Shown here: piece after piece, positions 54,294 through 64,000 of the stretch
Layout: the number at the start of each line of letters is the position of its first letter
Numbering within the stretch: position 1 is the stretch's first letter
Assembly (NCBI RefSeq): GCF_004661485.1
Contig: NZ_PQVH01000011.1
Span: 44,248 to 108,247 of the forward strand
Source: Methylotenera oryzisoli
Lineage (GTDB): Bacteria > Pseudomonadota > Gammaproteobacteria > Burkholderiales > Methylophilaceae
Direction: 5' to 3'
DNA: 64,000 nucleotides
Notes under the pieces: generated by a model
What the model was told of the DNA's origin: nothing
What the model saw: the letters and a program-made list of their open reading frames with translations, nothing else
Databases searched by the model: none
Made by a program: the position numbers and the translations under genes

Positions 54294-57200
54294 GGGTTAC
54301 TTTCTTCTTTATATGGGCCGCTGTAACGTGTTGGTTCTACGAGATAACCAAGTGGCAAGGTGTGCGGACTGTCTGATGGTCCTTTAGATAAATCAGGTAT
54401 AGCAATAATAGACTTTATCCATTTTATCGGATTGCCATTTAAACCAGCGATATTAGGCACAACGTCAGCATCTGAATTTTTATAAGCGGGTTGTGGGTTA
54501 TCTTTCGTTCCTAATCCAAATTTAATTCCTGCACGATCCAAAATCAAACCTGTTACCAATTCATTATTAGCCCCTGAGTGGAACAATACGGTATTGCTGG
54601 ATAAGTTGCCAAGCGCAATATTCACAGCCTGTGTAAATATTGCGCCGCCTCGGCTATGCACTACCCAATCCACTTGATTGCCATTATCTTGTACGTTTTG
54701 CAACACTCTCGACAAAAACTTGGCCTCAGATGTAGTTGATAGACCGCCTAAACTCACTTTGTCAGCCAGTGACAATGCAAGATCCGTTACAAAATCATTA
54801 TTAGGCACATAATTAAGTGTATAGACACTAGTACCTGCATAGGCATCTTCAACATGAATCCCCATTAAAGCAGGGGCGTAAATTGGCGAATTTTGCATGC
54901 CATTTACGCCAGCTTTGTTTGTATAGACCTGATCATCGGAACTACCAATCACCCCCCATTGATCCGCCACTTTGACCACGACATAGTTTTTATGAGTGTT
55001 ACGATCAATAACGTCATAGGGATCGCCATTATAAAGATCAGGACTTTGACTTTTATCTGCATTACCAATACTTACTCTATCTAGCTCCTGATTTGACACA
55101 CGAATAAGTGGGACATAACTTTGCAACTCATTTTTGTCTGTATAACTTGAAAGTACTGCTTTATCTTCAGGCGTTACGTTTCTTATAGGTTTATTGTCTG
55201 CTGTTTTATCAAAATAAGTACCTAGCGCTTGACGCATTACAATAGTAGCAGTACGGCAAGCATCAGAGCTTACAGCATCAACACATGCAGTACGTAAGGA
55301 AATATCTCGCTGTTTATCAAGATCTGTCAACTCATTTGCCCGGTTACACGCTTCATCATCTCCTTCATCACAATCCGTAATAGCTTTTTTACGCTCTTGA
55401 TTCTCTTGATGATTCAGATAGTTATTGGTTGCTTCACTTAATGCTGTCCCTGTTCCAACTTGCCCACCGACACTCACACCAATAGCTGAAGCTGTGGCCA
55501 TGATCAAGCTTTGTTTTAACACCTCTGGGATATCTAGCTTAACAATTTCATTGCCTACTTTTGGAATTACTGCTGAAGAGACACCTGCACTTAAGGCGCC
55601 ATCTAAGCTCCCCACCAAGCCCCCAACTAGTGTATGCAATGCGACACGATAGACTCCACCATCAGCCCATTTAGCAGCTTCTTCTGGGTTGCTGGTTTTG
55701 AGTTTGTCATATTGACTACCAGCATAATCCCCTACCGCCTTCGGCGCTACCTGACTAAACGCTTGGGTAATTTGTATCTGTGCGTTGAGTTCTCTTTGCA
55801 CCTGCTCTTTATCAAAGATAGGGGTTAAGGTGCCTGCTAGACTATTGCCTTGGCTATCCACTGCGATAGCTAAAGTGTCGCCTTGAGCATCGGAGCTGAG
55901 TTGGGTTTGCACATCACGGTTAAGCATGGCTACTGTAGTTGTAGTGTCTTTACCTGTTTTTATTTGTTGGTTCGTGTTATCGGTAATATTCACCACACCG
56001 CCACTAATACCACTGACGGTTACACTGCTACTGTTATCACTTAAGTTTGCACTACCAGCACTGGCGGTTGGGCTATTTTTATAGCCTGTGCCATCTGGTT
56101 GCTGGTTAAGCCCTACGCCAGCACTAATACTTAAGCCTTTTGCACTGTACTCTGCACTATTTTCGATATTAGCCGTTGTCAGCGTTTGTGTATTCAAGCT
56201 GTTTGCATTATTTTGGATGGCTTTATCTGTGGAAGCAATCACTGCACCTGTGAGGTTAGTATTGCCATTGACGCTCACCTGAAATCCTCCATCCCCCGCC
56301 ATAATACCGCTTTGTTCATTCACGCTGGCGTAGTTGGATTTGGTTTTGCTGTTGGAGGCGCTAATAGAGCCACCATAGCTACCTGCACCAATCGGGATAC
56401 TGACACTTAAACCTGCACTTTTTTGCTTGTCTTTGTATTGGTTAGTGTCTTGCAGGCTTTCTATATTGAAATTGCCTGTGCCACTGGTACCAATATGGGC
56501 AACCACTTGGTTACCTGTGAGTTGTGCGCCTTTAAGTGTGCTATCGGTACCACTTTCTAGTGTGACTTTGTCGCCGTTTTGATGTCCACCTTGAATAATG
56601 GTTTCTGTCCAGGTGGTGCCGTTACCTGTGGTTTTGCCTTTGCCTTGTGAAGCACTGGCAGTGACAGCAAAACCACTTGTTGTGCCAACGCTTACTCCTA
56701 AACTAGCACTGCTGGATTTATTCTTTCCAGTGAGAGTATCGGTATTTTGCGCAGCAAGTAAGTTGATTTGGTCGTCAGCTTTTAGCATAACATCGTCACT
56801 GGCTTTTACTTGACTGCCAATGATGTTGATATCTGAATCTTCACCAGCGCCACTAGCGACAATAGTAATATCACCACCAGCATTGAGTGTACTGCTTTGT
56901 GCTTTGCTGCTGGTTTGAGTGGTTTTACTGCTGCTTTTTGAGGTGCCAATTGAGAGACTGATGTTAATGCCACCCATTTGGTCCACAGCATTGGCTTCAC
57001 GTACATTAGTCATGTCGTTAGGGCCAGTATTGCCTGCGGTAGGCACATTACCATATTGATCTACTTTCCCGAGTGCATCACTTGCATTCATGACTGCCAA
57101 TGCTGTGGTACCCGCTGCTAAGGCTTGCATACGGCTATCACTAGTTTGGCTGGCTGCTTGGCTCATTTGTTGAGCTGTTTGAATCGCACTGATCACTGGG

Positions 57201-60200
57201 TTGCTGATAGCCAGGGTTAAACCACTTTGTTTAAACTTAGTTTCTTGTAAGGTTTGGCTGGTATTTTGTGCAGAAGTAATGTTCACTTGTTGCGCATTAA
57301 TATTGATATCACCTGCTGGGGTAAGTACGTCACTAGCTGTTTGTGTATAGACCTTACCAGTCGTAACATTCACGTCCCCTTCTACACTGCCCACGGTGCT
57401 GCCAGTTTGGCTGGTGCTGTTTGTGGTTTGTTTAGTACTGAGTTTACTTGTACCTAGGCTAACGCTGGCACCACTACTACTGAGGCCGCTGGATTTGGTT
57501 TTACGTTCGTGTAGTTCATAGGCGGTGTTTTGTGCGCTGGTGATGTTGAGGTTGTTGTTGGCGTTTAATGTGGTGCCGTTGTCGCTGACGATGTTGCTGC
57601 CGCGTACGGTGAGGTCATTGCCTGCTTGTAGGGTGATGTTGTCTGCACTGAAATTGCTGCTGATGCTGTTGTCTGATGCAAATACATCGCGTTGGGTTTT
57701 GGTTTTACTGCTGAAGGTGCCGCTTTTTTTGACTTTACGGGCAGTATCAAAGTTACTGGTTTCACGGCCTTCTATAATATTGATATCTCCTGCAGCTGCC
57801 ACTTTAATTGCGCCATCTTCACTATTGACGTTAGCCGCTTTAGCATTAAAGTCTTTGCCTGTATTGAGAGTGATATCACCATTGGTTTGGATTTGTGTGC
57901 CTATCTCCTGGGTGCCGCCATGTTTAACGTAGTTTTTGGCATTACGGACACTACTGTTCTGCTCGGCAATAGTCACTGTACCTAGGTTAATGTTTTGACC
58001 AGCATTGACTTGCGTGACTGCACCTTCGCCACGATTGATGATAGTTGCTGCCATCAGATTGGCATCATTGCCTGCGTTGGCAACCAGTATCGCGTCAGGA
58101 TTGCTCATATAAAGCCCTGCAACACGGTCTAGATTGGTACGGCTAAAACTACTGGCACCGCTACTGTTTTGGCTGCTTTGCGTAGTGCTACGTAGGTTGA
58201 TGTCGTTACCAGCTTCTAGCAACATGGCATCTTTGGCTACAAACTGGCCGCCGATATTATTGATGTCGTTACTGGCTTTGAGTAGTGTGGTGTCGGCCTG
58301 TAGTTGCCCGCCTAGGTTATTAATATTTTGCGCATCAAGGCTGATAAAGTTGCGGCCTGCGATGGTGCCTTGGTTAACAAGGTCACCAGATAACTGCATG
58401 GTGACACTGTTGCCAGACATGATGCCTGTGGTGGGGTGTAGGTCATCGGATTGTAGCTTAACGTAGACTTGTGGCACTAGTGCTTGAGTGGTGGTGCCAT
58501 CTGGCAGTGTGACCGTTTTTTCCACCAACCACATGATATCGCTGGTGAGTTGCGCGGTTTGGGCTGCGGTAAGTGCCACACCTGGGATGAGCTGCAGAGT
58601 GCGTGCGGTGGTAATGCCGTTATCCATCAGCGCTTGATATTGTGCCTCATCTGAAGCGTAGCCTGTTAGAAAGCGGCGCCCCGTAAGCTGGTTGATTTGT
58701 TCACGGATGAGCTTTTGTTCGTAAAAGCCATCACCTAGACGCTTTTGCATGGTGGCAGGGTCAGACGCTAGTTGGCTTAGCATATAATCCGAGCTTAGCC
58801 AGTTACGGTAGTTGGTAAAGCGAGGGTTGCTTTCTATCAGGTAGCTCGCCGCTACGTCTGGGCTAGTCTGGAACAAGCTACTCGTCACTACTGGCACAGC
58901 CGCTGAACTCACGGTAGTGCCGCTGCCAGTTGGTGTCGTACTACCTTCTAATCGGCTGGTTGAGAGGTTATAGGTAAGCACTGTATTGGCTGGGTTGTAG
59001 GCACCAATCACATCTACATCATAATCATCGTCGTTACCGTCCCAGTCGTAATAATAGGCAGTACCGTTATAACTGGTGGTAGTTTGGCCTTCTGTATTTA
59101 AGTTTTGGACTGATGCGCCACTCACATCGAGGTTGCCGCCAGCAATGATTTGGCTATCGCTATTGAGGACTGATCCGCTGAACGTCATATTTCCACCAGC
59201 AAGTATCTGCCCAGGGGTGGATGTAACCACTTGCGTTTCGTAGATGGTTTTAGTGCCAAGGTAGCGCGTGTATTCACGGAAATTATATGGCAGACCGTAA
59301 GTTGAGCCATAGCGCCACTCGACATTGACATTACCGATTTGAAAGGCTGGATAATCCCCACTTTCTAAAATAACGCTTTGATGCCTTGGAGTAAAACGAT
59401 CAAAGCTCCCAGTTCCGGTCTGCACCACTTGTGTAACTAAATCAGCATTTAAGTTTTGTAAATCGGTTACTGCAAAGGTAGAGTTTCCAAGTGATTCGAT
59501 AGTCGCGCCATCATTAATGAGAGAGTCAGCAGACCCGATGGCTAAGTGATTATTGTCTAGGCTACCCCCAATGGCAAGATCACCGATACTAAACATAAGG
59601 CTATCGCTGCGATTTTCAATGGTGGTAGCGCCAATATCAAGCTGAGTACGGGCGGCAATAGTCGCACCAGCTGTATTGCTTAAATGAGCGACTTTTACGG
59701 ATAAGTGATCACCAAACAGGCTACCGGTTTGAGTATTGATCAGCGTACCGGCATTAACTCGCGTATCAACGCCATCAATCAGGCCAAGGTTTGTGAGCGT
59801 GCCAGTTGCGTTGAGTTCAGTGTCAGCACCTACGATTTCACCTGCGGCAGTGTTGTTGATATTTTGCGCGCTGATAGTGACTGACTGACTAGCAAGCAAT
59901 GTAGATTGATTGGCAATGTCGCCAGTGGTTTGTAGGTTAAGGTTGCCACCAGCTTGTAGTTCGCCAGTATGCGTATAATCTGCATTAAGATTAATTGAAA
60001 TATTGGCATCTGCCTTAATGCTGCCATTACCAGTTAAAGCAACGGTATCTATCTGGATATTGGTTTTAGCACTTATGCTGCCTGTGTTTTGCAGTAGACC
60101 ATCGGCAGTAATGCTAATTTCACCTACACTAGCGCCAATTGAGCCTGCATTACGCACGCCAAGGCCAGATTCAGTGCCTACCATGCTGATTTTACCTGCG

Positions 60201-61135
60201 TACATACCACCTAAAGCAGCTACATCAACCGCAAATGCGGGGGTAGCACTGCTGGAGTTGGGGCTAATTGGTGTAACACTGGTTTGGTGGCCATTTTGGT
60301 CCACATTAACCTGATTAGTACCCGTGGTGATATTGAGGGCGTTAGCCCAAATACCTGCATTCACCTCAACAGCACGCGCTATCACATCGGTAAAGTTTGC
60401 TTGTGAGGCATCTAAGCCGTTACCTAATATGTTTATGCTGCTGCCGCCGCCCACACGATAACCTAACAAACTACCATTGTTAAGAATGGGCGTACCAGTA
60501 GTTAAGGTAGCACGATGTGCATTAATAAAACCACAGCCATTACAACTAATGCCAGCAGGATTGGCAATTACTACCTGTGCACGGCTACCAGCAAGCTCAA
60601 TATAACCATTAAGTAAGCTAGGGTTCTGACTGTTCACCTCATTCAAGATCACTTTAGCAGAACCACCCGCAAGATACGGGTTTGCCTGCACCCATCCACC
60701 AAGCTGTGTTTCTATATTGCTACGGCTATTATTAAGAATCACGCCATTACTGTTAACATCAAACTGGCTGTAAACGTTACGCGAAACGCCTGCAGCGCTT
60801 GGTGTTTGTATATTCACTAACGGTGTACCGTTAGCCGCATTCATCACCATTGGGCGTAGCGTGCTAGCTGCGGTCTGATCGGCAACAATATCAGCCTGAG
60901 CTATTGGTATATTAAGAGGATTAGGAATCACCATCGCCATACCGAGTGCTAGCATGAGATTAAATGCCATGGGTCTTAAAGTATGGCTTTGTTGTAACGC
61001 TGGCAGTCGAATGATACTAGTAGCAACAGTTTTGCCTGTAGCTGCTTTACCTATATGCGATTTAACATTTTCTGCAACAACCATCATACTGCCACGTACA
61101 GCGTTAAAGATGATGCGATAGCATTGTTTGTTCAT
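54290..61135 (-). CDS. TpsA filamentous-haemagglutinin exoprotein with lipase-like C-terminal toxin
   Basis: 2281 residues. Residues 1-25 are an extended signal peptide (MNKQCYRIIFNAVRG type), followed by a TPS secretion domain to about residue 300 ('ANPAGISCNGCGFINA', a NPNGI-like motif). A long region of haemagglutinin repeats follows, then near 1900-1960 a Gly/Ala-rich pre-toxin ('GGLVGSLDGALSAGVSSA', 'SEATNNYLNHQE') and a Cys-containing linker. The last 250 residues look like an alpha/beta hydrolase: Ser2161 in 'DWVVHSRGGAIF', Asp2222 or Asp2224 in 'NSDADVVPNIAG', His2258 in 'DSPHTLPLGY'. No VENN motif is present. The start ATG at 61135 has AAGGAAG upstream. It would be secreted by the TpsB encoded at 61950. 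Confidence 0.85.
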   Translation of the reverse strand: MNKQCYRIIFNAVRGSMMVVAENVKSHIGKAATGKTVATSIIRLPALQQSHTLRPMAFNLMLALGMAMVIPNPLNIPIAQADIVADQTAASTLRPMVMNAANGTPLVNIQTPSAAGVSRNVYSQFDVNSNGVILNNSRSNIETQLGGWVQANPYLAGGSAKVILNEVNSQNPSLLNGYIELAGSRAQVVIANPAGISCNGCGFINAHRATLTTGTPILNNGSLLGYRVGGGSSINILGNGLDASQANFTDVIARAVEVNAGIWANALNITTGTNQVNVDQNGHQTSVTPISPNSSSATPAFAVDVAALGGMYAGKISMVGTESGLGVRNAGSIGASVGEISITADGLLQNTGSISAKTNIQIDTVALTGNGSIKADANISINLNADYTHTGELQAGGNLNLQTTGDIANQSTLLASQSVTISAQNINNTAAGEIVGADTELNATGTLTNLGLIDGVDTRVNAGTLINTQTGSLFGDHLSVKVAHLSNTAGATIAARTQLDIGATTIENRSDSLMFSIGDLAIGGSLDNNHLAIGSADSLINDGATIESLGNSTFAVTDLQNLNADLVTQVVQTGTGSFDRFTPRHQSVILESGDYPAFQIGNVNVEWRYGSTYGLPYNFREYTRYLGTKTIYETQVVTSTPGQILAGGNMTFSGSVLNSDSQIIAGGNLDVSGASVQNLNTEGQTTTSYNGTAYYYDWDGNDDDYDVDVIGAYNPANTVLTYNLSTSRLEGSTTPTGSGTTVSSAAVPVVTSSLFQTSPDVAASYLIESNPRFTNYRNWLSSDYMLSQLASDPATMQKRLGDGFYEQKLIREQINQLTGRRFLTGYASDEAQYQALMDNGITTARTLQLIPGVALTAAQTAQLTSDIMWLVEKTVTLPDGTTTQALVPQVYVKLQSDDLHPTTGIMSGNSVTMQLSGDLVNQGTIAGRNFISLDAQNINNLGGQLQADTTLLKASNDINNIGGQFVAKDAMLLEAGNDINLRSTTQSSQNSSGASSFSRTNLDRVAGLYMSNPDAILVANAGNDANLMAATIINRGEGAVTQVNAGQNINLGTVTIAEQNSSVRNAKNYVKHGGTQEIGTQIQTNGDITLNTGKDFNAKAANVNSEDGAIKVAAAGDINIIEGRETSNFDTARKVKKSGTFSSKTKTQRDVFASDNSISSNFSADNITLQAGNDLTVRGSNIVSDNGTTLNANNNLNITSAQNTAYELHERKTKSSGLSSSGASVSLGTSKLSTKQTTNSTSQTGSTVGSVEGDVNVTTGKVYTQTASDVLTPAGDININAQQVNITSAQNTSQTLQETKFKQSGLTLAISNPVISAIQTAQQMSQAASQTSDSRMQALAAGTTALAVMNASDALGKVDQYGNVPTAGNTGPNDMTNVREANAVDQMGGINISLSIGTSKSSSKTTQTSSKAQSSTLNAGGDITIVASGAGEDSDINIIGSQVKASDDVMLKADDQINLLAAQNTDTLTGKNKSSSASLGVSVGTTSGFAVTASASQGKGKTTGNGTTWTETIIQGGHQNGDKVTLESGTDSTLKGAQLTGNQVVAHIGTSGTGNFNIESLQDTNQYKDKQKSAGLSVSIPIGAGSYGGSISASNSKTKSNYASVNEQSGIMAGDGGFQVSVNGNTNLTGAVIASTDKAIQNNANSLNTQTLTTANIENSAEYSAKGLSISAGVGLNQQPDGTGYKNSPTASAGSANLSDNSSSVTVSGISGGVVNITDNTNQQIKTGKDTTTTVAMLNRDVQTQLSSDAQGDTLAIAVDSQGNSLAGTLTPIFDKEQVQRELNAQIQITQAFSQVAPKAVGDYAGSQYDKLKTSNPEEAAKWADGGVYRVALHTLVGGLVGSLDGALSAGVSSAVIPKVGNEIVKLDIPEVLKQSLIMATASAIGVSVGGQVGTGTALSEATNNYLNHQENQERKKAITDCDEGDDEACNRANELTDLDKQRDISLRTACVDAVSSDACRTATIVMRQALGTYFDKTADNKPIRNVTPEDKAVLSSYTDKNELQSYVPLIRVSNQELDRVSIGNADKSQSPDLYNGDPYDVIDRNTHKNYVVVKVADQWGVIGSSDDQVYTNKAGVNGMQNSPIYAPALMGIHVEDAYAGTSVYTLNYVPNNDFVTDLALSLADKVSLGGLSTTSEAKFLSRVLQNVQDNGNQVDWVVHSRGGAIFTQAVNIALGNLSSNTVLFHSGANNELVTGLILDRAGIKFGLGTKDNPQPAYKNSDADVVPNIAGLNGNPIKWIKSIIAIPDLSKGPSDSPHTLPLGYLVEPTRYSGPYKEESNP

Positions 61136-61201
61136 CAACAACTTCCTTTTGAATACAGGTTAGGTAAATAAAAAACTGGCTAGCTAGCACTCGTGCTATT
61201 T

Positions 61202-61903
61202 CTAATTCAGGCCGACTTCAGCTAGGAATCGACCAAAACACTCATTGACGATCATTGCCGCACTAGCATCTACTGCTTTGTAGTTTTCTGCTTTCCAGTT
61301 CTCTAGTGGCATTTTTTCCTTTGCAGCGCTACCACAACTGACGGTCTTAATTGCCTGCCGCTTCCCCTCTTTTTGCTCTAGCAAAGTTACCTGTAAGTGA
61401 TAGTTCAATGCGTAATCTTGACTCGTAAGAAAAGACACGTAGCCCAACTCCCATAATGGCGCATTGACAGCTATGGTGAGTTCACGCCCAACAGAGGCAG
61501 ACGCTGGTGCACGATTATCAAAATAATCAGAAAGTTTTTTTGCCAGTGCTAAATCAGCTCCTTTACCAGCCCCTACGGCATAACTATCTGGTAATGCTTT
61601 GGAGAGCTCTCTGCCGAATGTCTGACCGATGTTCATGTTATTTTGTAGCTGCTGCATGTTTCTAGCATCCCCTGCACTACCTGCCACACTCCCAGCGACA
61701 GACGACACCACAAAGTTACCAACCGCTTGTGCTTTTGTACGCTCTGCAAGCTGCGCTGGTTTAGCGATTGGCGCAACGACGATATGGCTATTTAATATTG
61801 AATCCCTCAGTGCATCTTTCGATGTTAATGGTGTTGTTGAGCACGCAGTTGCTGTAAATGCGATTAATGCTGACAAGGTGTATATATATACTGGTGCTTT
61901 CAT
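61202..61903 (-). CDS. putative lipoprotein between tpsB and tpsA
   Basis: 233 residues from the ATG at 61903 (AGGA eleven bases upstream; a longer frame overlaps tpsB). A signal sequence ends in the lipobox-like 'FTATACST'. The mature part has a Gly/Ala stretch ('GNFVVSSVAGSVAGSAGD'), an alpha-helical segment and a beta region 'YALNYHLQVTLLEQ'. I do not know the family. Its place in the two-partner secretion operon suggests a role in assembly or release of the exoprotein. Confidence 0.65.
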   Translation of the reverse strand: MKAPVYIYTLSALIAFTATACSTTPLTSKDALRDSILNSHIVVAPIAKPAQLAERTKAQAVGNFVVSSVAGSVAGSAGDARNMQQLQNNMNIGQTFGRELSKALPDSYAVGAGKGADLALAKKLSDYFDNRAPASASVGRELTIAVNAPLWELGYVSFLTSQDYALNYHLQVTLLEQKEGKRQAIKTVSCGSAAKEKMPLENWKAENYKAVDASAAMIVNECFGRFLAEVGLN

Positions 61904-61949
61904 TGCTTGATTGTTCCTATTGTTGAACTTAAAAAATGTGTGACTAAAT

Positions 61950-63746
61950 CTAATATGAGTAATTGAAGTTAAAACCAGCTGTGGTGCTATGCGTTTCAAA
62001 CCCTTGCGGCTTGTTAATTGGCTTTGCCACAAATACGTCGTAACTTAAATATCCAAAGCGGCTGCCTAACCCTCCCCTCATCCCGAGAGCTGTACCAGCT
62101 AAGTATTGACCCAGTAAGTTTTTAGCAGACTGACCGCCCACCTCTCCATAATCCAGCCCCCAATACATAGACTGACCAGATGCAGCGATAGGTACAGCAA
62201 GCTCGTTGCGTATAAACCATCCGTGGTCTGCTAATAAAGTCTGCTGACCATCAAAACCTCGCACAGTAAAGCGGTTGCCAATGCTAAATCGGTCTTGTGG
62301 AGTTAACGGTGTGTAGTTGGCTTGCCCGCGTAAATTAGCGTTGTATTGCAAGGGCTGCATCCCCCAAGGAGCACTCACCTTGAATGGCACATTTAAGCTT
62401 AAATCACCGATAAGCATCTCCATCCGTGAAGTGCCTTCGTTAAAGGCCTCTTCAGGCGCTTTAAGTGAGTCTTTTGCGCCAGTGCCACGGCGATAGGCAA
62501 GGTTATAATCTAAAACAGCACTGCCTAAATACCAGCTTTGATTAACACCAAGCTCCCAACCAGCAGTGCGACGACGTTGCACTTCAATTTCAGTATCGTT
62601 TATATAGTTGCTAGATTTGCGTAAAAAGCCTTTTACAGAGAGAAACGTCTTGTTGATTTGGCTACGGTAAACTAGCCGTGAGGCTTTCACATCACCTTGC
62701 TGGGAAATACCACTAAACACATAGCTTTGGTTAGTACCTGCTACCGTTTGGTGAAATGTACTGTGTGATGCACTTGTACTTAATAACCAGTTTTGAAGAG
62801 GAATAGAATAATGCGCACTATGGCTTTCGTTACCCCTTCTTCCTGAATCACCGCCACCTAAATCATGGTTATAGTTCACATAAAACAAATCATTAATGGA
62901 TAACAAATTATCAGCTGATAGGGTAATACCACCTTGATACTTACCCGTACTGTTAACGCCACTATCGTCTAAATTGAGCGACACTCTTAGTGGAAAGCGT
63001 TGGCGGTAGCTAATCACAAGATCACTTAAACCTGGCTGAGATAATGGTTGTTCTCCGTTCAATCCAGACTGAGCTGGCTCAATTTGAATATCTACCTCAG
63101 CAGTAGGTACGCGTTTAAAGTTCTCCAGCGCCTGCTCAATATCACGTAGGTTTAAAATATCACCTACATGGATTGGCAGACTGTTCCACGCCGATATGCG
63201 CTTACTTGAGTCTGGTGTAAAACGTACTGAAGATAGCCTACCGGGAACGATAGTAAGTTTAAGTACGCCAGATTTAAGGTCCTGCGGCGCGGCTAGCACT
63301 CTGGTGGTGATATAGCCTTTTGCGATAATGGCATGCTGAACACGTGCCATTAGAGCATTAATCCCCACAGCACCGAGGCAGCGTCCTAAAATTGGTTGAT
63401 TAACTTCCTGCGCATGGGTGAGGACAGCATCTAAGGCAAATTGAAATTTACTAGCGGAGTCTCCAACCAGCTCAACTTGATGAATAGCAAAGCATGGTGT
63501 TTCAGACTCAGGAATCTGATCACTGATTACCGTGGCAGCATTTTGCAGTTTTTCAACCGCTTCGCGTACATCGGGCTTGATTTCTTGCTGTTGTTTTAAT
63601 AGACGCAAACGCTCTTGTTGGCGGTTTTGCTCAAGCGCGTTGGTATCTGCTTGATTAATAACTTCAGCAGATAAAAGTTGCAAAGGGGTAAACAGGCACA
63701 GAACGACGAAACAAAATTGTGTATGATTAATTGTTATTATTTTCAT
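61950..63746 (-). CDS. TpsB outer-membrane transporter (ShlB/FhaC family)
   Basis: 598 residues: signal peptide ('FTPLQLLSA'), an N-terminal helix rich in Gln/Arg, a POTRA domain around 'FAIHQVELVGD' and 'GYITTRVLAAPQDLKSG', then a beta-barrel with 'FRYGSTYG'-free but typical ShlB strands such as 'RFSIGNRFTVRGFDGQ' (VRGF motif of the L6 loop) and a C-terminal strand ending 'AGFNFNYSY'. It exports the TpsA protein through the outer membrane. First gene of the operon; the ribosome site before ATG 63746 is weak. Confidence 0.93.
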   Translation of the reverse strand: MKIITINHTQFCFVVLCLFTPLQLLSAEVINQADTNALEQNRQQERLRLLKQQQEIKPDVREAVEKLQNAATVISDQIPESETPCFAIHQVELVGDSASKFQFALDAVLTHAQEVNQPILGRCLGAVGINALMARVQHAIIAKGYITTRVLAAPQDLKSGVLKLTIVPGRLSSVRFTPDSSKRISAWNSLPIHVGDILNLRDIEQALENFKRVPTAEVDIQIEPAQSGLNGEQPLSQPGLSDLVISYRQRFPLRVSLNLDDSGVNSTGKYQGGITLSADNLLSINDLFYVNYNHDLGGGDSGRRGNESHSAHYSIPLQNWLLSTSASHSTFHQTVAGTNQSYVFSGISQQGDVKASRLVYRSQINKTFLSVKGFLRKSSNYINDTEIEVQRRRTAGWELGVNQSWYLGSAVLDYNLAYRRGTGAKDSLKAPEEAFNEGTSRMEMLIGDLSLNVPFKVSAPWGMQPLQYNANLRGQANYTPLTPQDRFSIGNRFTVRGFDGQQTLLADHGWFIRNELAVPIAASGQSMYWGLDYGEVGGQSAKNLLGQYLAGTALGMRGGLGSRFGYLSYDVFVAKPINKPQGFETHSTTAGFNFNYSY

Positions 63747-63913
63747 TAAAGTATAGATAGCGATGCGTGCTATTTTAATTTTTTGAAAATAATATCCGAC
63801 AATACCGAGCTACAGTTGACTCGACCTATAAAGTTAACAATTGTTTACAATACACGCCGATAAACACTCAATCACGATTGCAACTGATTGATTAATTGAG
63901 GATAAAGTATTAC

Positions 63914-64000
63914 ATGAAGCAAAACCTAACGCTTAAGATATCAAACGCTAGGCCTACACTAATGACGTACAAGACTAGAATACAGACTACTCTTAATCAC
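63914..64000 (+). CDS. unknown protein, N-terminal part (3' end outside window)
   Basis: ATG at 63914 with a GAGGA sequence 14 bases upstream; 29 codons are open to the end of the window, beginning MKQNLTLKISNARP. The first ten residues recall the start of sigma-54 factors, but the following residues do not. Too short to identify. The 63747-63913 gap contains the palindrome AACAATTGTT at about 63837 and presumably the divergent promoters of this gene and tpsB. Confidence 0.3.
   Translation, partial: MKQNLTLKISNARPTLMTYKTRIQTTLNH

Noticed and set aside
63914..64000. Start of rpoN (sigma-54) at the window end
   Set aside because: Only the first ten residues look similar; the expected Gln-rich region I does not follow, so no name was given.

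Overview
The window looks like a chromosome segment of an obligate or near-obligate methylotrophic betaproteobacterium of the Methylophilaceae (Methylotenera/Methylophilus type). The evidence is a methylamine dehydrogenase cluster in the order mauF-B-E-D-A-G-L-M-N without an amicyanin gene, an AraC-type regulator instead of a LysR-type one beside it, and betaproteobacterial housekeeping blocks (thrS-infC-rpmI-rplT-pheS-pheT-ihfA-merR-tRNA-Pro and nuoA to nuoN followed by a DUF2818 gene). Species cannot be fixed from the sequence alone.

Layout. 1-1.3 kb: the 3' end of an EAL/HDOD-type signalling gene and a YcgR-like PilZ gene. 1.6-14.0 kb: a methylamine-oxidation region with an outer-membrane protein gene, a small cytochrome c gene, the nine-gene mau operon (minus strand), a 36-codon small gene with its own terminator, an AraC-family regulator and tatABC. 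14.1-22.4 kb: tRNA-Pro, merR, ihfA, pheT, pheS, rplT, rpmI, infC (AUA start), thrS and tRNA-Val, all minus strand. 22.6-41.1 kb: mltB, a YeeZ-like reductase, a NUDIX hydrolase, DUF2818, the complete respiratory complex I operon, tRNA-Leu and secG. 41.2-49.2 kb: tpiA, pagP, nnrD, recJ with an rpfE-like gene, a glycine-zipper protein, a Y-family polymerase and msrA. 49.4-64 kb: an accessory island with a two-partner secretion locus. It holds tpsB, a lipoprotein gene and a 2281-residue TpsA whose C-terminus looks like an alpha/beta-hydrolase (lipase) toxin, with an overlapping periplasmic immunity candidate. Beyond these lie a cytochrome P450, a broken second toxin tail with a small membrane protein, and a second copy of the immunity gene.

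How the parts work together. MauA and MauB form periplasmic methylamine dehydrogenase. MauD/E/F/G/L/M/N mature it, and MauA carries a twin-arginine signal that tatABC nearby could serve. Electrons may leave through the small cytochrome c and finally reach the respiratory chain. The main new observation is a repeated operator (TTGCCGATTYTTGCTA and its inverse). It stands exactly 32 bp from the first base of a -10-like hexamer at four promoters: mauF, the small gene, the cytochrome c gene and the outer-membrane protein gene. A fifth, looser copy lies before the araC-type gene. This predicts one regulon of five units in which the 36-aa peptide is an undescribed member. The second accessory theme is a contact-toxin style island that has collected a toxin remnant, extra immunity genes and short inverted repeats.
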